Assembly (NCBI RefSeq): GCF_902859595.1
Contig: NZ_CADIJQ010000006.1
Coordinates: 62,001 to 126,000, forward strand
Direction of reading: 5' to 3'
DNA: 64,000 bases
DNA from: Achromobacter kerstersii
Lineage (GTDB): Bacteria; Pseudomonadota; Gammaproteobacteria; Burkholderiales; Burkholderiaceae_B
Below the pieces are notes generated by a model. The model saw nothing but the letters and a program-made list of their open reading frames with translations, ran no database searches and was not told where the DNA came from. Position numbers and translations under genes: made by a program. Shown here piece after piece: positions 25,434-32,471 of the stretch (positions within the stretch are counted from its first letter, which is position 1; every line of letters begins with the position of its first letter).

Positions 25434-26413
25434 GCGACATTCTTCTTGATGTGCGCGGCCTGCGCACTGCATTCCATACCGAAGCCGGCGCGTGGCTGGC
25501 GGTCGACGGTGTCGACCTGACTGTCCGCCGCGGCGAAATCGTGGGCCTGGTCGGTGAATCCGGTTCCGGCAAATCCGTCACGGGCTTCTCGCTGCTGGGT
25601 CTGATCGACCCGCCCGGGGAAGTCGTGGAGGGCGAAGTGAAGTTCAAGGGCACCGACCTGCGCAAGCTCACGGAAGAGCAAATGCGCCAGTTGCGCGGCA
25701 ACCGCATCGCCATGATCTTCCAAGACCCGCTGATGACGCTGAACCCGGTGCTGCGCATCGGCGAGCAGATGATGGAAGCCATCCTCACGCACGAGAACGT
25801 ATCGCGCGCCGAGGCCGAGGAACGCTGCCGCGAAGCGCTGGCGATGGTGGGTATTCCTGCGCCTGAAAAGCGTTTGAAGAGCTACCCGCACGAGTTCTCG
25901 GGCGGCATGCGTCAGCGCGTGGCAATCGCCATCGCCATGCTGAACAAGCCTGATCTCATCATCTGCGACGAACCCACGACTGCGCTGGACGTCACCATCC
26001 AGGGCCAGATTCTCTACCGCATGCAAGAGATCTGCCGCGAACACAACACGGCGCTTATCTGGATTACGCACGATCTGGGCGTGGTGGCCGAACTGGCCGA
26101 CCGCGTGGCCGTGATGTATGCCGGCCGCATTGTTGAAAGCGGCCCGGTTGAACAGGTGCTGGCATCGCCGCGCCACCCCTATACCAAGGGCCTGCTGGAT
26201 TCGATGCCCGGCGCCACGCAACCCGGCGCGCGCCTGCATCAGATCAACGGCATGGCGCCCAGCCTGGCGGGCCGCCCGTCGGGCTGTGCCTTCCGTCCGC
26301 GTTGCACCAAGGTTATCCCCCGGTGCACCGAACAAGCCCCCTCCGTTACCACCGAAGGTCCGCGCAGCTACCGCTGTTACGTGCCGATAGCCCGCGAGGC
26401 ACAGCAAGCATGA
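25430..26413 (+). CDS. DppD-like peptide ABC transporter ATPase
   Basis: First ATPase subunit, 327 residues. Walker A GESGSGKS near residue 41, Q-loop MIFQDPLMTLNPVLRIGEQM, signature FSGGMRQRVAIA, Walker B LIICDEPTTALDVTIQ, and the oligopeptide-specific C-terminal cysteine cluster region GCAFRPRCTKVIPRC, which in DppD homologues can hold an iron-sulphur cluster. Overlaps neighbours on both sides by four bases. Confidence 0.94.
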   Translation: MSDILLDVRGLRTAFHTEAGAWLAVDGVDLTVRRGEIVGLVGESGSGKSVTGFSLLGLIDPPGEVVEGEVKFKGTDLRKLTEEQMRQLRGNRIAMIFQDPLMTLNPVLRIGEQMMEAILTHENVSRAEAEERCREALAMVGIPAPEKRLKSYPHEFSGGMRQRVAIAIAMLNKPDLIICDEPTTALDVTIQGQILYRMQEICREHNTALIWITHDLGVVAELADRVAVMYAGRIVESGPVEQVLASPRHPYTKGLLDSMPGATQPGARLHQINGMAPSLAGRPSGCAFRPRCTKVIPRCTEQAPSVTTEGPRSYRCYVPIAREAQQA

Positions 26414-27420
26414 GCCAAGCCGATACTCCCGTCATCGAGCTCAAGAACGTCCACAAGCGCTTCGAGCAGCGACCCGACCTGGCCCAACGCATCCTGGCCC
26501 TGACCGGCCGCCCCATTGACCGCCGCACGGTATATGCCGTCAATGGCGTGGACTTGTCCATCAAGCGCGGCGAAGTGGTTGGCCTGGTGGGTGAATCCGG
26601 CTGTGGCAAGTCCACGCTGGGCCGCGTGGTTGCGGGCCTGCACCGCCAGACCGAAGGCGAACTGCTGTATCAAGGCCATGACGCCGTGCGCCTGCGCGGC
26701 GCCGAAAAGCTGGCGTATACGCTGGGCGTGCAGATGATTTTCCAGGACCCGCAAGCGTCCTTGAATCCGCGTCAGCGCCTGCGCCAGATCCTGGGCGAAT
26801 CGCTGAAGGTCCACAAGCTGGCGCCGCCTGCCGAGATCCCGGCGCGCATTGACCAGGCGCTAAAGGAAGTGGGCCTGGACGCCGAATACCGCGACCGTTT
26901 CCCGCACCAGATTTCCGGCGGCCAACGCCAGCGCATTGGCATCGCCCGCGCGCTGATGGTGGCGCCGAAGTTCCTGGTGTGCGACGAGCCCGTGGCCGCG
27001 CTGGACGTGTCCATCCAGGCGCAGGTGATCAACCTGTTCATGGACTTGCGCGAACAGCACGGCTTTACGTATCTGTTCATCAGCCATGACCTGGGTGTGG
27101 TCAAGCACATCTCGGACCGCGTCGCGATCATGTATCTGGGCAAGATCGTGGAGATTTCCACGTCGGCCGAGATCTTCGCGCGCGCCAATCACCCCTACAC
27201 TCAGGCCTTGATGGCCGAGGTACCGGACGTGGCCCGCCGCGGCCGCAAGTTCACGCCGATCAAGGGAGAAATCCCCTCGCCGCTGAACCCGCCCCCGGGC
27301 TGCACGTTCAACCCCCGTTGCCCCCACGCCATGCCGCGCTGCCGCGAGCAGGCGCCGGTCCTGAAAGAAATCTCGGCGGGCCACTGGTCGGCCTGTCACC
27401 TGAACGAAGCGAGCGCCTGA
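26410..27420 (+). CDS. DppF-like peptide ABC transporter ATPase
   Basis: Second ATPase, 336 residues. Walker A GESGCGKS, MIFQDPQASLNPRQRLRQILGE, signature ISGGQRQRIGIA, Walker B FLVCDEPVAALDVSIQ and the C-terminal GCTFNPRCPHAMPRC. I start it at the ATG at 26410 that overlaps the previous stop; the longer in-frame extension lies inside the upstream gene. Its own stop overlaps the next gene by one base (TGATG). Confidence 0.94.
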   Translation: MSQADTPVIELKNVHKRFEQRPDLAQRILALTGRPIDRRTVYAVNGVDLSIKRGEVVGLVGESGCGKSTLGRVVAGLHRQTEGELLYQGHDAVRLRGAEKLAYTLGVQMIFQDPQASLNPRQRLRQILGESLKVHKLAPPAEIPARIDQALKEVGLDAEYRDRFPHQISGGQRQRIGIARALMVAPKFLVCDEPVAALDVSIQAQVINLFMDLREQHGFTYLFISHDLGVVKHISDRVAIMYLGKIVEISTSAEIFARANHPYTQALMAEVPDVARRGRKFTPIKGEIPSPLNPPPGCTFNPRCPHAMPRCREQAPVLKEISAGHWSACHLNEASA

Positions 27421-28325
27421 TGAAACCCTCCGACATGTCCAATGTGGACCGCATCGCCATCGAAATGGGCCATGCGGGCCGCAACACCATTCAGTACATC
27501 GACGAAGACCGCAATTCGGATCGTCCCTTCAAGCTGCAAACGTACCGCCCTTACGGCTACACACCGGACCGCCCGGTCGTCATCGTGCAGCACGGCGTGC
27601 TGCGCAACGGCGATGAATACCGCGACTTCTGGGTTGAAGCCGCCGACAAGCACAAGCTGCTGATCGTGGCGCTGACGTTCTCGAACGAAATCTGGCCTGG
27701 CGTTGAAAGCTACAACAACGGCCGCGTGTTCTCGGCGGGCGGCAATCCGCGCCACATCGACGGCTGGACGTATGCGCTGGTGGGCAACGTCATCAAAGAC
27801 ATGATCGACGGTGAAATCACCGACGGCCAGAACGTCTACCTGTTCGGCCATTCGGCCGGCGGCCAGTTCGTGCACCGCTTGATGAGCAGCCAGTCGCACG
27901 CGCCGTTCAAGGCGGTCACGGCCGGCAACCCCGGCTGGTACACCTTGCCCACGTTCGATCACCCGTTCCCCGAAGGCATGGATGGCGTCGGCCTGACCGA
28001 AGAGCATCTGGTGAAGCTGCTGGCCTATCCGATGACGATTCTGGCGGGCGACCAGGACATCGCCACCGACGACCCCAACCTGCCCGCCGAGCCCGCCGCC
28101 ATGCGCCAAGGCCCGCACCGCTTTGCGCGCGCCAAGAACTACTACGAGTTCGGCAAGCAGGAAGCCGAGCGCCGCGGCGTGCCGTTCGGCTGGACGCTGC
28201 AAGTGGTGCCCGGCATCGGCCACGACGGCCGCGCCATGTCGGCCGTGTGCGCCAGCCTGTGGTTCGACGGCAAGATGCCCGACGACGCCGAACTGGCCCG
28301 CCTGGCTGGCCAGCAGGTCGCCTGA
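27420..28325 (+). CDS. Alpha/beta-hydrolase fold protein
   Basis: A 301-residue serine hydrolase, PHB-depolymerase/feruloyl-esterase-like in its N-terminal pattern (PFKLQTYRPYGYTPDRPVVIVQHGVLRNGDEYRD). The nucleophile is S145 in GHSAGG (143-148), the acid is probably in the AGDQDIATDD loop, and the histidine in VPGIGHDGRA. No signal peptide, so it acts in the cytoplasm. It is coupled to the ATPase gene by a one-base overlap; an ATG five codons in (27435) is an alternative start. It probably hydrolyses an ester or amide of the imported compound (inference). Confidence 0.85.
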   Translation: MKPSDMSNVDRIAIEMGHAGRNTIQYIDEDRNSDRPFKLQTYRPYGYTPDRPVVIVQHGVLRNGDEYRDFWVEAADKHKLLIVALTFSNEIWPGVESYNNGRVFSAGGNPRHIDGWTYALVGNVIKDMIDGEITDGQNVYLFGHSAGGQFVHRLMSSQSHAPFKAVTAGNPGWYTLPTFDHPFPEGMDGVGLTEEHLVKLLAYPMTILAGDQDIATDDPNLPAEPAAMRQGPHRFARAKNYYEFGKQEAERRGVPFGWTLQVVPGIGHDGRAMSAVCASLWFDGKMPDDAELARLAGQQVA

Positions 28326-28364
28326 TCGCCCTTTCTTTTTTCATTGCTGAAACCCGATACCGCC

Positions 28365-29495
28365 ATGTCCAACACTCAGAGCACTGAACAGATCGTCGCT
28401 GGCATTCAAAGCTGGCTGCAATGCGAGTCGCCGTCGAACTTCCCCGACGGCATCGCCGCGATGGCGCGCATCATCGCCGACTACGCAGCCGCTGCCGGCC
28501 TGACCGTGGAGTTGTCGTCGCTGGGCCCCACCACGGGCCCGCTGCTGTACGCGACCAACCGCGCGCCGGGCGACACGCGCCCGGGCATCCTGATCCTGGC
28601 GCACATGGACACGGTGCATCCGGTGGGCACGCTGCTTGAGAACCCGGTGCGCATCGACGGCGACCGCCTCTACGGCCCGGGCAGCTATGACATGAAGGCC
28701 GGCATCTACCTGGCGCTGACGGCGCTGGCCGGCGTGGCGCGCCCCGGCGCAACGCAACTGCCGGTGGACTTCCTGGTGGTGCCCGACGAAGAAACCGGCA
28801 GCCACGCTTCGCGCGTGCACATCGAACGCTTTGCCGCCAACGCCAAGTACGCGCTGGTCTGCGAACCGGCCCGCCCGAACGGCGGCAAGTGCGTAACGGC
28901 GCGCAAGGGCACGGGGATGCTGAACCTGAACGTGAAGGGCCGCCCGGCGCACGCCGGCATGCAGCACGAGAAAGGCCGCAGCGCAATCCGCGAAATGGCG
29001 CACCAGGTGCTGGCGCTGGAAGCGATGACCGACTACGACCGCGGCATCACGGTCAGCGTGGGCACGATCGCAGGCGGCACCGTGACCAACACCGTGCCGG
29101 CCCTGTGCCGTTGCGTGGTGGACTTCCGCGTGCCGGACATGGGGGCCGCCGAAGACGTGCTGCGCCGGATGCGTGAGTTGTGTGCGGTGGGTCCGGACGT
29201 TGAACTGGACATCAACGTGGAACTGAATCGTCCCCCGATGGTGAAGACGGAAGCAGCGTCGGCACTGCTGGCGCTGGTGCAGGGTTATGCGGATCGGGCC
29301 GGCTTCCTGCTGGAAGACGCGCCGATGACGGGGGGTGGCAGCGATGCCAACTTTACGTCAGCGATGGGGATTCCGACGCTGGATGGATTGGGTGCTGATG
29401 GGGATGGGGCGCATACGTTGAATGAGTATGTGCTGGTGTCGACGTTGGAGCAGCGGTTGAAGTTTTGGGAATTGTTGTTGAAGGAATTGGCTTAA
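28365..29495 (+). CDS. M20 family metallopeptidase (carboxypeptidase G2/ArgE-like)
   Basis: A 376-residue di-zinc exopeptidase. Metal ligands and catalytic residues are visible: H80-M-D82-TVHP, D109 in GPGSYDMKAG, the catalytic E and the metal E in PDEETGS (141-146), and a late H in DGAHTLNEY. The lid domain carries GRPAHAGMQHEKGRSAI. The nearest family pattern is glutamate carboxypeptidase CPG2, which removes C-terminal glutamate from folates and acyl-glutamates. I chose ATG 28365; a TTG at 28344 would add seven residues. Last gene of the importer locus. Confidence 0.88.
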   Translation: MSNTQSTEQIVAGIQSWLQCESPSNFPDGIAAMARIIADYAAAAGLTVELSSLGPTTGPLLYATNRAPGDTRPGILILAHMDTVHPVGTLLENPVRIDGDRLYGPGSYDMKAGIYLALTALAGVARPGATQLPVDFLVVPDEETGSHASRVHIERFAANAKYALVCEPARPNGGKCVTARKGTGMLNLNVKGRPAHAGMQHEKGRSAIREMAHQVLALEAMTDYDRGITVSVGTIAGGTVTNTVPALCRCVVDFRVPDMGAAEDVLRRMRELCAVGPDVELDINVELNRPPMVKTEAASALLALVQGYADRAGFLLEDAPMTGGGSDANFTSAMGIPTLDGLGADGDGAHTLNEYVLVSTLEQRLKFWELLLKELA

Positions 29496-29530
29496 GGGTT
29501 TTCTGTTGGCGGGTGTTGGTTCTTTAGACG

Positions 29531-29693
29531 CCCGTGAGGCCGGTGCCCTGGGGTGCGCGGGGCAACGATTGCGGTCTGGAGCCTTCGCTCCGGACTGCCC
29601 CGTAGTCATCCTCGTTGTTGCCTGCGGCAACTGCCTTCGGATTCCCTCGGGCTTATCGACGCCCCGCGCACCCCAGGGCGCCGGCCTCACGGG
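29531..29693 (+). repeat. Structured inverted-repeat element, type A copy 1
   Basis: Arms of 33 bases (29531-29563 and 29661-29693) are complementary with a single T/C difference that would still allow a G-U pair. Between them are two further hairpins: GTCTGGAGC-CTTC-GCTCCGGAC (29574-29595) and GTTGCC-TGC-GGCAAC (29617-29631). The core from ATTGCGGTC to ATCGA is strongly similar to the inverse complement of 30194-30354, while the outer arms are different. The whole would fold as a four-way junction-like structure. One strand can also be read as SGAKAPDRNR in both copies. Confidence 0.8.
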
Positions 29694-29744
29694 CTCTGGT
29701 AGTTGCAATCTGACGTCAGCTGGGGCGATCAGGGTTCTTGAGGT

Positions 29745-29836
29745 TCTCACCACGGGTTTTGGGTGGTGGAAGATCTTGCGGGGCCCGCCCCCGGCCGGCC
29801 GCGCGGGCGGCCTTTGGGGGCTTACGCGTGGTGAGA
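29745..29836 (+). repeat. Structured hairpin element, type B copy 1
   Basis: Nested stems: TCTCACCACG/CGTGGTGAGA (29745-29754, 29827-29836), GCCCCC/GGGGGC (29787-29792, 29816-29821) and GGCCGC/GCGGCC (29797-29802, 29807-29812). It shares GCGGGGCCCGCC, the GGCCGC..GCGGCC hairpin and GCGGTGTTCGCTT with the minus strand of 30060-30145, but the middle stem is different in sequence and still complementary. Confidence 0.7.
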
Positions 29837-29946
29837 CGTCGTCGCGGTGTTCGCTTCGCGTGTGGCGGCATTGCACAGGTTCTTCTTGATGGCTTGCCGC
29901 GCGTCATCCATCCCGCGAGGCACGGTCACCCGTTGAACTCCGGTGC

Positions 29947-29998
29947 GGTGGCGCGCGATGGGTCGGCACGCGCAAGGCAGTGCCGGACGCGCGCCACC
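29947..29998. repeat. Hairpin at the centre of the inverted composite
   Basis: GGTGGCGCGCG (29947-29957) and CGCGCGCCACC (29988-29998) are a perfect 11-bp inverted repeat, with an inner pairing GTCGGCAC/GTGCCGGAC. It lies between the two oppositely oriented composite elements. No gene is convincing in 29880-30030. Confidence 0.6.
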
Positions 29999-30059
29999 CT
30001 TCTACCCCCCAAAAACGTGCGGGGAGGACCACTAGCAAACGACTCCCCCACATTCGCGA

Positions 30060-30145
30060 AAGCGAACACCGCGCAAACGCCCACCACCGCGTATGCCGAG
30101 TAAGGCCGCCCGCGCGGCCGCCACTCGGCGGGCCCCGCAGCACTC
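30060..30145 (-). repeat. Structured hairpin element, type B copy 2
   Basis: Inverse orientation of the element at 29745. Stems are GCCGAGT/ACTCGGC (30095-30101, 30123-30129) and GGCCGC/GCGGCC (30104-30109, 30114-30119). The GCCGAGT/ACTCGGC stem replaces GCCCCC/GGGGGC of copy 1. A TAA (30101-30103) falls exactly at the foot of the inner hairpin on the plus strand. Confidence 0.7.
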
Positions 30146-30193
30146 GTCACTAAGGCACACCCTAGCAGCGCTACGAACCAAAACGACAGCAGC

Positions 30194-30354
30194 CCGTCGT
30201 CGGGGTGGGCGTGACGGCGCGCAACCTCGATGCGCCCGAGGGAATCTGAAGGGAAGGCCGAAGGCCTGGACGAAGATGACGAGGGGGACGTCCGGAGCGA
30301 AGGCTCCGGACCGCAATCGTGGGCGCGCGCCGTCACGCCCACCCCGACGACGGG
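30194..30354 (-). repeat. Structured inverted-repeat element, type A copy 2
   Basis: Perfect 30-base inverted arms (30194-30223 and 30325-30354). Inner hairpins, given on the plus strand: AGGCC-GAA-GGCCT (30255-30267) and GTCCGGAGC-GAAG-GCTCCGGAC (30290-30311). Read on the minus strand the core matches copy 1 at 29531 in order and spacing (161 versus 163 bases overall), but the outer arms are unrelated in sequence to those of copy 1. Confidence 0.8.
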
Positions 30355-30404
30355 CGACCTACGAAGATCTACGACCCTCCCCCCAAAGACACAACCATCC
30401 CAGA

Positions 30405-30557
30405 GTCAGACTGCATATCCATCCCGAAGTCAGACTGCATTTCCCTGATCATCTTGGTGTCAGACTGCATTTCCCCGATCGCTCTCAACGAACAAAATGC
30501 AGTCTGACTCCCCGAAAATAAATGCAGTCTGACTGCCCATTTAATATGCAGTCTGAC
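30405..30557. repeat. Symmetric array of six GTCAGACTGCAT motifs
   Basis: Three direct copies of GTCAGACTGCAT (30405-30416, 30429-30440, 30459-30470) face three inverted copies ATGCAGTCTGAC (30497-30508, 30522-30533, 30546-30557), all exact. Spacings are 24, 30, 38, 25 and 24 bases start to start. It ends 54 bases before the dapD-like ATG. Spacers are unrelated, there is no long repeat or Cas gene, and the inversion in the middle excludes a CRISPR array. Confidence 0.85.
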
Positions 30558-30611
30558 ACCAGGAATTCACATCGCCTAGAATTCCCCATCCGTCTCTCAT
30601 CCCGAAACATC

Positions 30612-31589
30612 ATGTCCGCCGCCCCCATCAGCGCCATCGCCTACGGCCTTGCCACGTTAGCCTCCGATGGCTCCGTCCTTGATACCTGGTATCCGCGCCC
30701 GTCGCTGGCCGATCACACGCCCGCTGCTGGCACGCGTCATCTCACGCCTGAAGAAGCGCGTGCTGCGCTGGGCGAGCATGTGCCGACGGCGCTCATTCGT
30801 GATACCCGCCGCAAAGTCGATATCGTTGCGGTCCGCACCGCCATCGCCTCGCTGGATGAACCGCCCGCCGACGCGCATGACGCCTACCTCCGGCTGCATC
30901 TGCTCAGCCATCGTCTGATCCGCCCGCACGACGCCAACCTCGATGGCTTGTTCAGCGTGTTGTCCAACGTCGCATGGACGTCTGTTGGCCCTTGCGCCGT
31001 CGATCAAGTGGATGCGCTGCGCTGGCAATTACGCGCCACCGGGCAAACGCTGGAGATCCGCGGCGTGGACAAGATTCCCCGTATGACCGACTACGTCGTG
31101 CCTGCCGGCGTGCGTATTGCCGACACCGCGCGCGTGCGGCTGGGTGCGCACTTGTCGCCCGGCACCACCGTGCTGCATGAAGGCTTCTGCAACTTCAATG
31201 CCGGCACGTTGGGCGCCTCGATGGTTGAAGGCCGCATCAGTGCAGGCGTCATCGTCGATGACGGCAGCGACATCGGCGGCGGCGCGTCCATCATGGGCAC
31301 CATGTCGGGCGGCGGCAAACAAGTCGTGTCCATCGGCAAGCGCTGCCTGTTGGGCGCGAATTCCGGCATCGGCATTTCGTTGGGTGACGATTGCGTCGTG
31401 GAAGCTGGCTGCTACATCACCGCCGGCACGCGCGTGCTGACGCCCGAAGGCGCCGTCGTGAAGGCCGCCGCACTCGCCGGCCAACATGGCCTGCTGTTTC
31501 GCCGCAACTCGCAGACGGGCGCGGTGGAAGCGCTGGTGCGCACGGCGGCGTGGGGCACCTTGAATCCGGCGCTGCACTCCGGACATTGA
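30612..31589 (+). CDS. dapD: Tetrahydrodipicolinate N-succinyltransferase (DapD), actinobacterial-like form
   Basis: Transfers succinyl from succinyl-CoA to tetrahydrodipicolinate in lysine/diaminopimelate synthesis. The 325-residue protein starts at ATG 30612, with an N-terminal domain (AIAYGLATLASDGSVLDTWYPRP), an AYLRLHLLSHRLIRPHDANLDGLF middle part and a C-terminal left-handed beta-helix: GTLGASMVEGRISAGVIVDDGSDIGGGASIMGTMSGGG and IGKRCLLGANSGIGISLGDDCVVEAGCYITAGTRV. These stretches resemble the mycobacterial/corynebacterial DapD as I remember it much more than the 274-residue E. coli enzyme. Neighbours are not lysine genes, and the upstream 1.1 kb is repeat-rich, so acquisition by transfer is possible. 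Confidence 0.88.
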   Translation: MSAAPISAIAYGLATLASDGSVLDTWYPRPSLADHTPAAGTRHLTPEEARAALGEHVPTALIRDTRRKVDIVAVRTAIASLDEPPADAHDAYLRLHLLSHRLIRPHDANLDGLFSVLSNVAWTSVGPCAVDQVDALRWQLRATGQTLEIRGVDKIPRMTDYVVPAGVRIADTARVRLGAHLSPGTTVLHEGFCNFNAGTLGASMVEGRISAGVIVDDGSDIGGGASIMGTMSGGGKQVVSIGKRCLLGANSGIGISLGDDCVVEAGCYITAGTRVLTPEGAVVKAAALAGQHGLLFRRNSQTGAVEALVRTAAWGTLNPALHSGH

Positions 31590-31607
31590 ACGGAAAGTCC
31601 AAATGGA

Positions 31608-31640
31608 AAAGGGCCGCGAAGTCAGCGGCCCTTTCTTATT
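31608..31640 (+). terminator. Rho-independent terminator after dapD
   Basis: AAAGGGCCGC (31608-31617), 7-base loop, GCGGCCCTTT (31625-31634), then CTTATT. The pyrimidine tail is interrupted but the 10-bp stem is perfect; it lies between convergent genes. Confidence 0.8.
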
Positions 31641-31688
31641 TCCCGAACATCAAGCGCGCCCGTTACGCCGCTTGCGGGGATGTACCGC

Positions 31689-32309
31689 TCAGGCGTATTC
31701 CGCCGTCTGTCCCAACTGGTCGTACACCAGGTTCACCAGCAGATCGGAGCTGAGAATCCGCGTGCCCAGGCACGAAAACACGGTCTTGCCGCTGTCGTCT
31801 TGCAGCGTGATCGTCTCGGTCCAATCGTTCAGGTCGATGCGTTGCAGCGACTCGAAGGACCAGGTCATGCCATCAATGTGCAGGCCTTCGGCCGACAGGG
31901 CCAATTCCTGCGTTTGCAGGCTGGGGAACTCACCGGCCTCGATATAACGGAACGTCACACGCTCGCCTTCCGCGATCGCAGCTTCCAGCACCGGCAGGCG
32001 TTGCGCGACGTAGCGCGAGCGGAACGCATCCATGAACTGGGCAAACTCGCTGACGTCGCCGGACACAATGGTCCAGTCCTGCGTCGCGTGCGTGCGGTAG
32101 GCAAATTGGTTGATGGAACCTGCCGTGGCGTCCGGCCCGGAGGCGAACAGGCAAAGGTCCAGAACATCCGCGAACGCGGTGTATTGACGTGCGTCGCCTT
32201 GTTGGCGAACCACACCTTTGTCATGCAATTCAAAGCAAACCGGGGCGCTCCCCGTGTGCGTAAACACCGCCAATGCGTCTGAGACCTGCGGGGTTTTGCT
32301 ATCAGTCAT
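31689..32309 (-). CDS. Protein of unknown function (206 residues)
   Basis: A soluble protein with a strong ribosome site (AAGGAAG before the ATG at 32309) and gene-like composition. No signal or membrane span. It starts MTDSKTPQVSDALAVFTHTG, has one acidic surface stretch (SGDVSEFAQFMDAFRSRY) and later ITLQDDSGKTVFSCLGTRILSSDLLVNLVYDQL. I do not recognise a family. It is convergent with dapD and in the same direction as the glutamine amidotransferase gene, with a 162-base gap that suggests separate transcription. Confidence 0.8.
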   Translation of the reverse strand: MTDSKTPQVSDALAVFTHTGSAPVCFELHDKGVVRQQGDARQYTAFADVLDLCLFASGPDATAGSINQFAYRTHATQDWTIVSGDVSEFAQFMDAFRSRYVAQRLPVLEAAIAEGERVTFRYIEAGEFPSLQTQELALSAEGLHIDGMTWSFESLQRIDLNDWTETITLQDDSGKTVFSCLGTRILSSDLLVNLVYDQLGQTAEYA

Positions 32310-32471
32310 GCAACTTCCTTATCAAGTTGGGGTGCTTTCGCGGCCCAGGACGTCGCAAAGTCATGCGACACGCATTCTCCCCTATATGGGCGAGGCGTGC
32401 TTGATGACCCCAATATATCGCTCGTTTTCGGCCTTTTTTGACCCAATTACCTTGCCAGACGGGCAAATGCG

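Noticed and set aside
29506-30521. Several frames of 60-140 codons in the 1.1 kb interval
   Set aside because: All cross the inverted-repeat elements, are Pro/Arg/Ala-rich and lack ribosome sites; the shared SGAKAPDRNR peptide is noted as a caveat but is not enough to call a gene.
30405-30557. Possible CRISPR array
   Set aside because: Only six 12-base motifs, half of them inverted, with uneven spacers and no cas genes.
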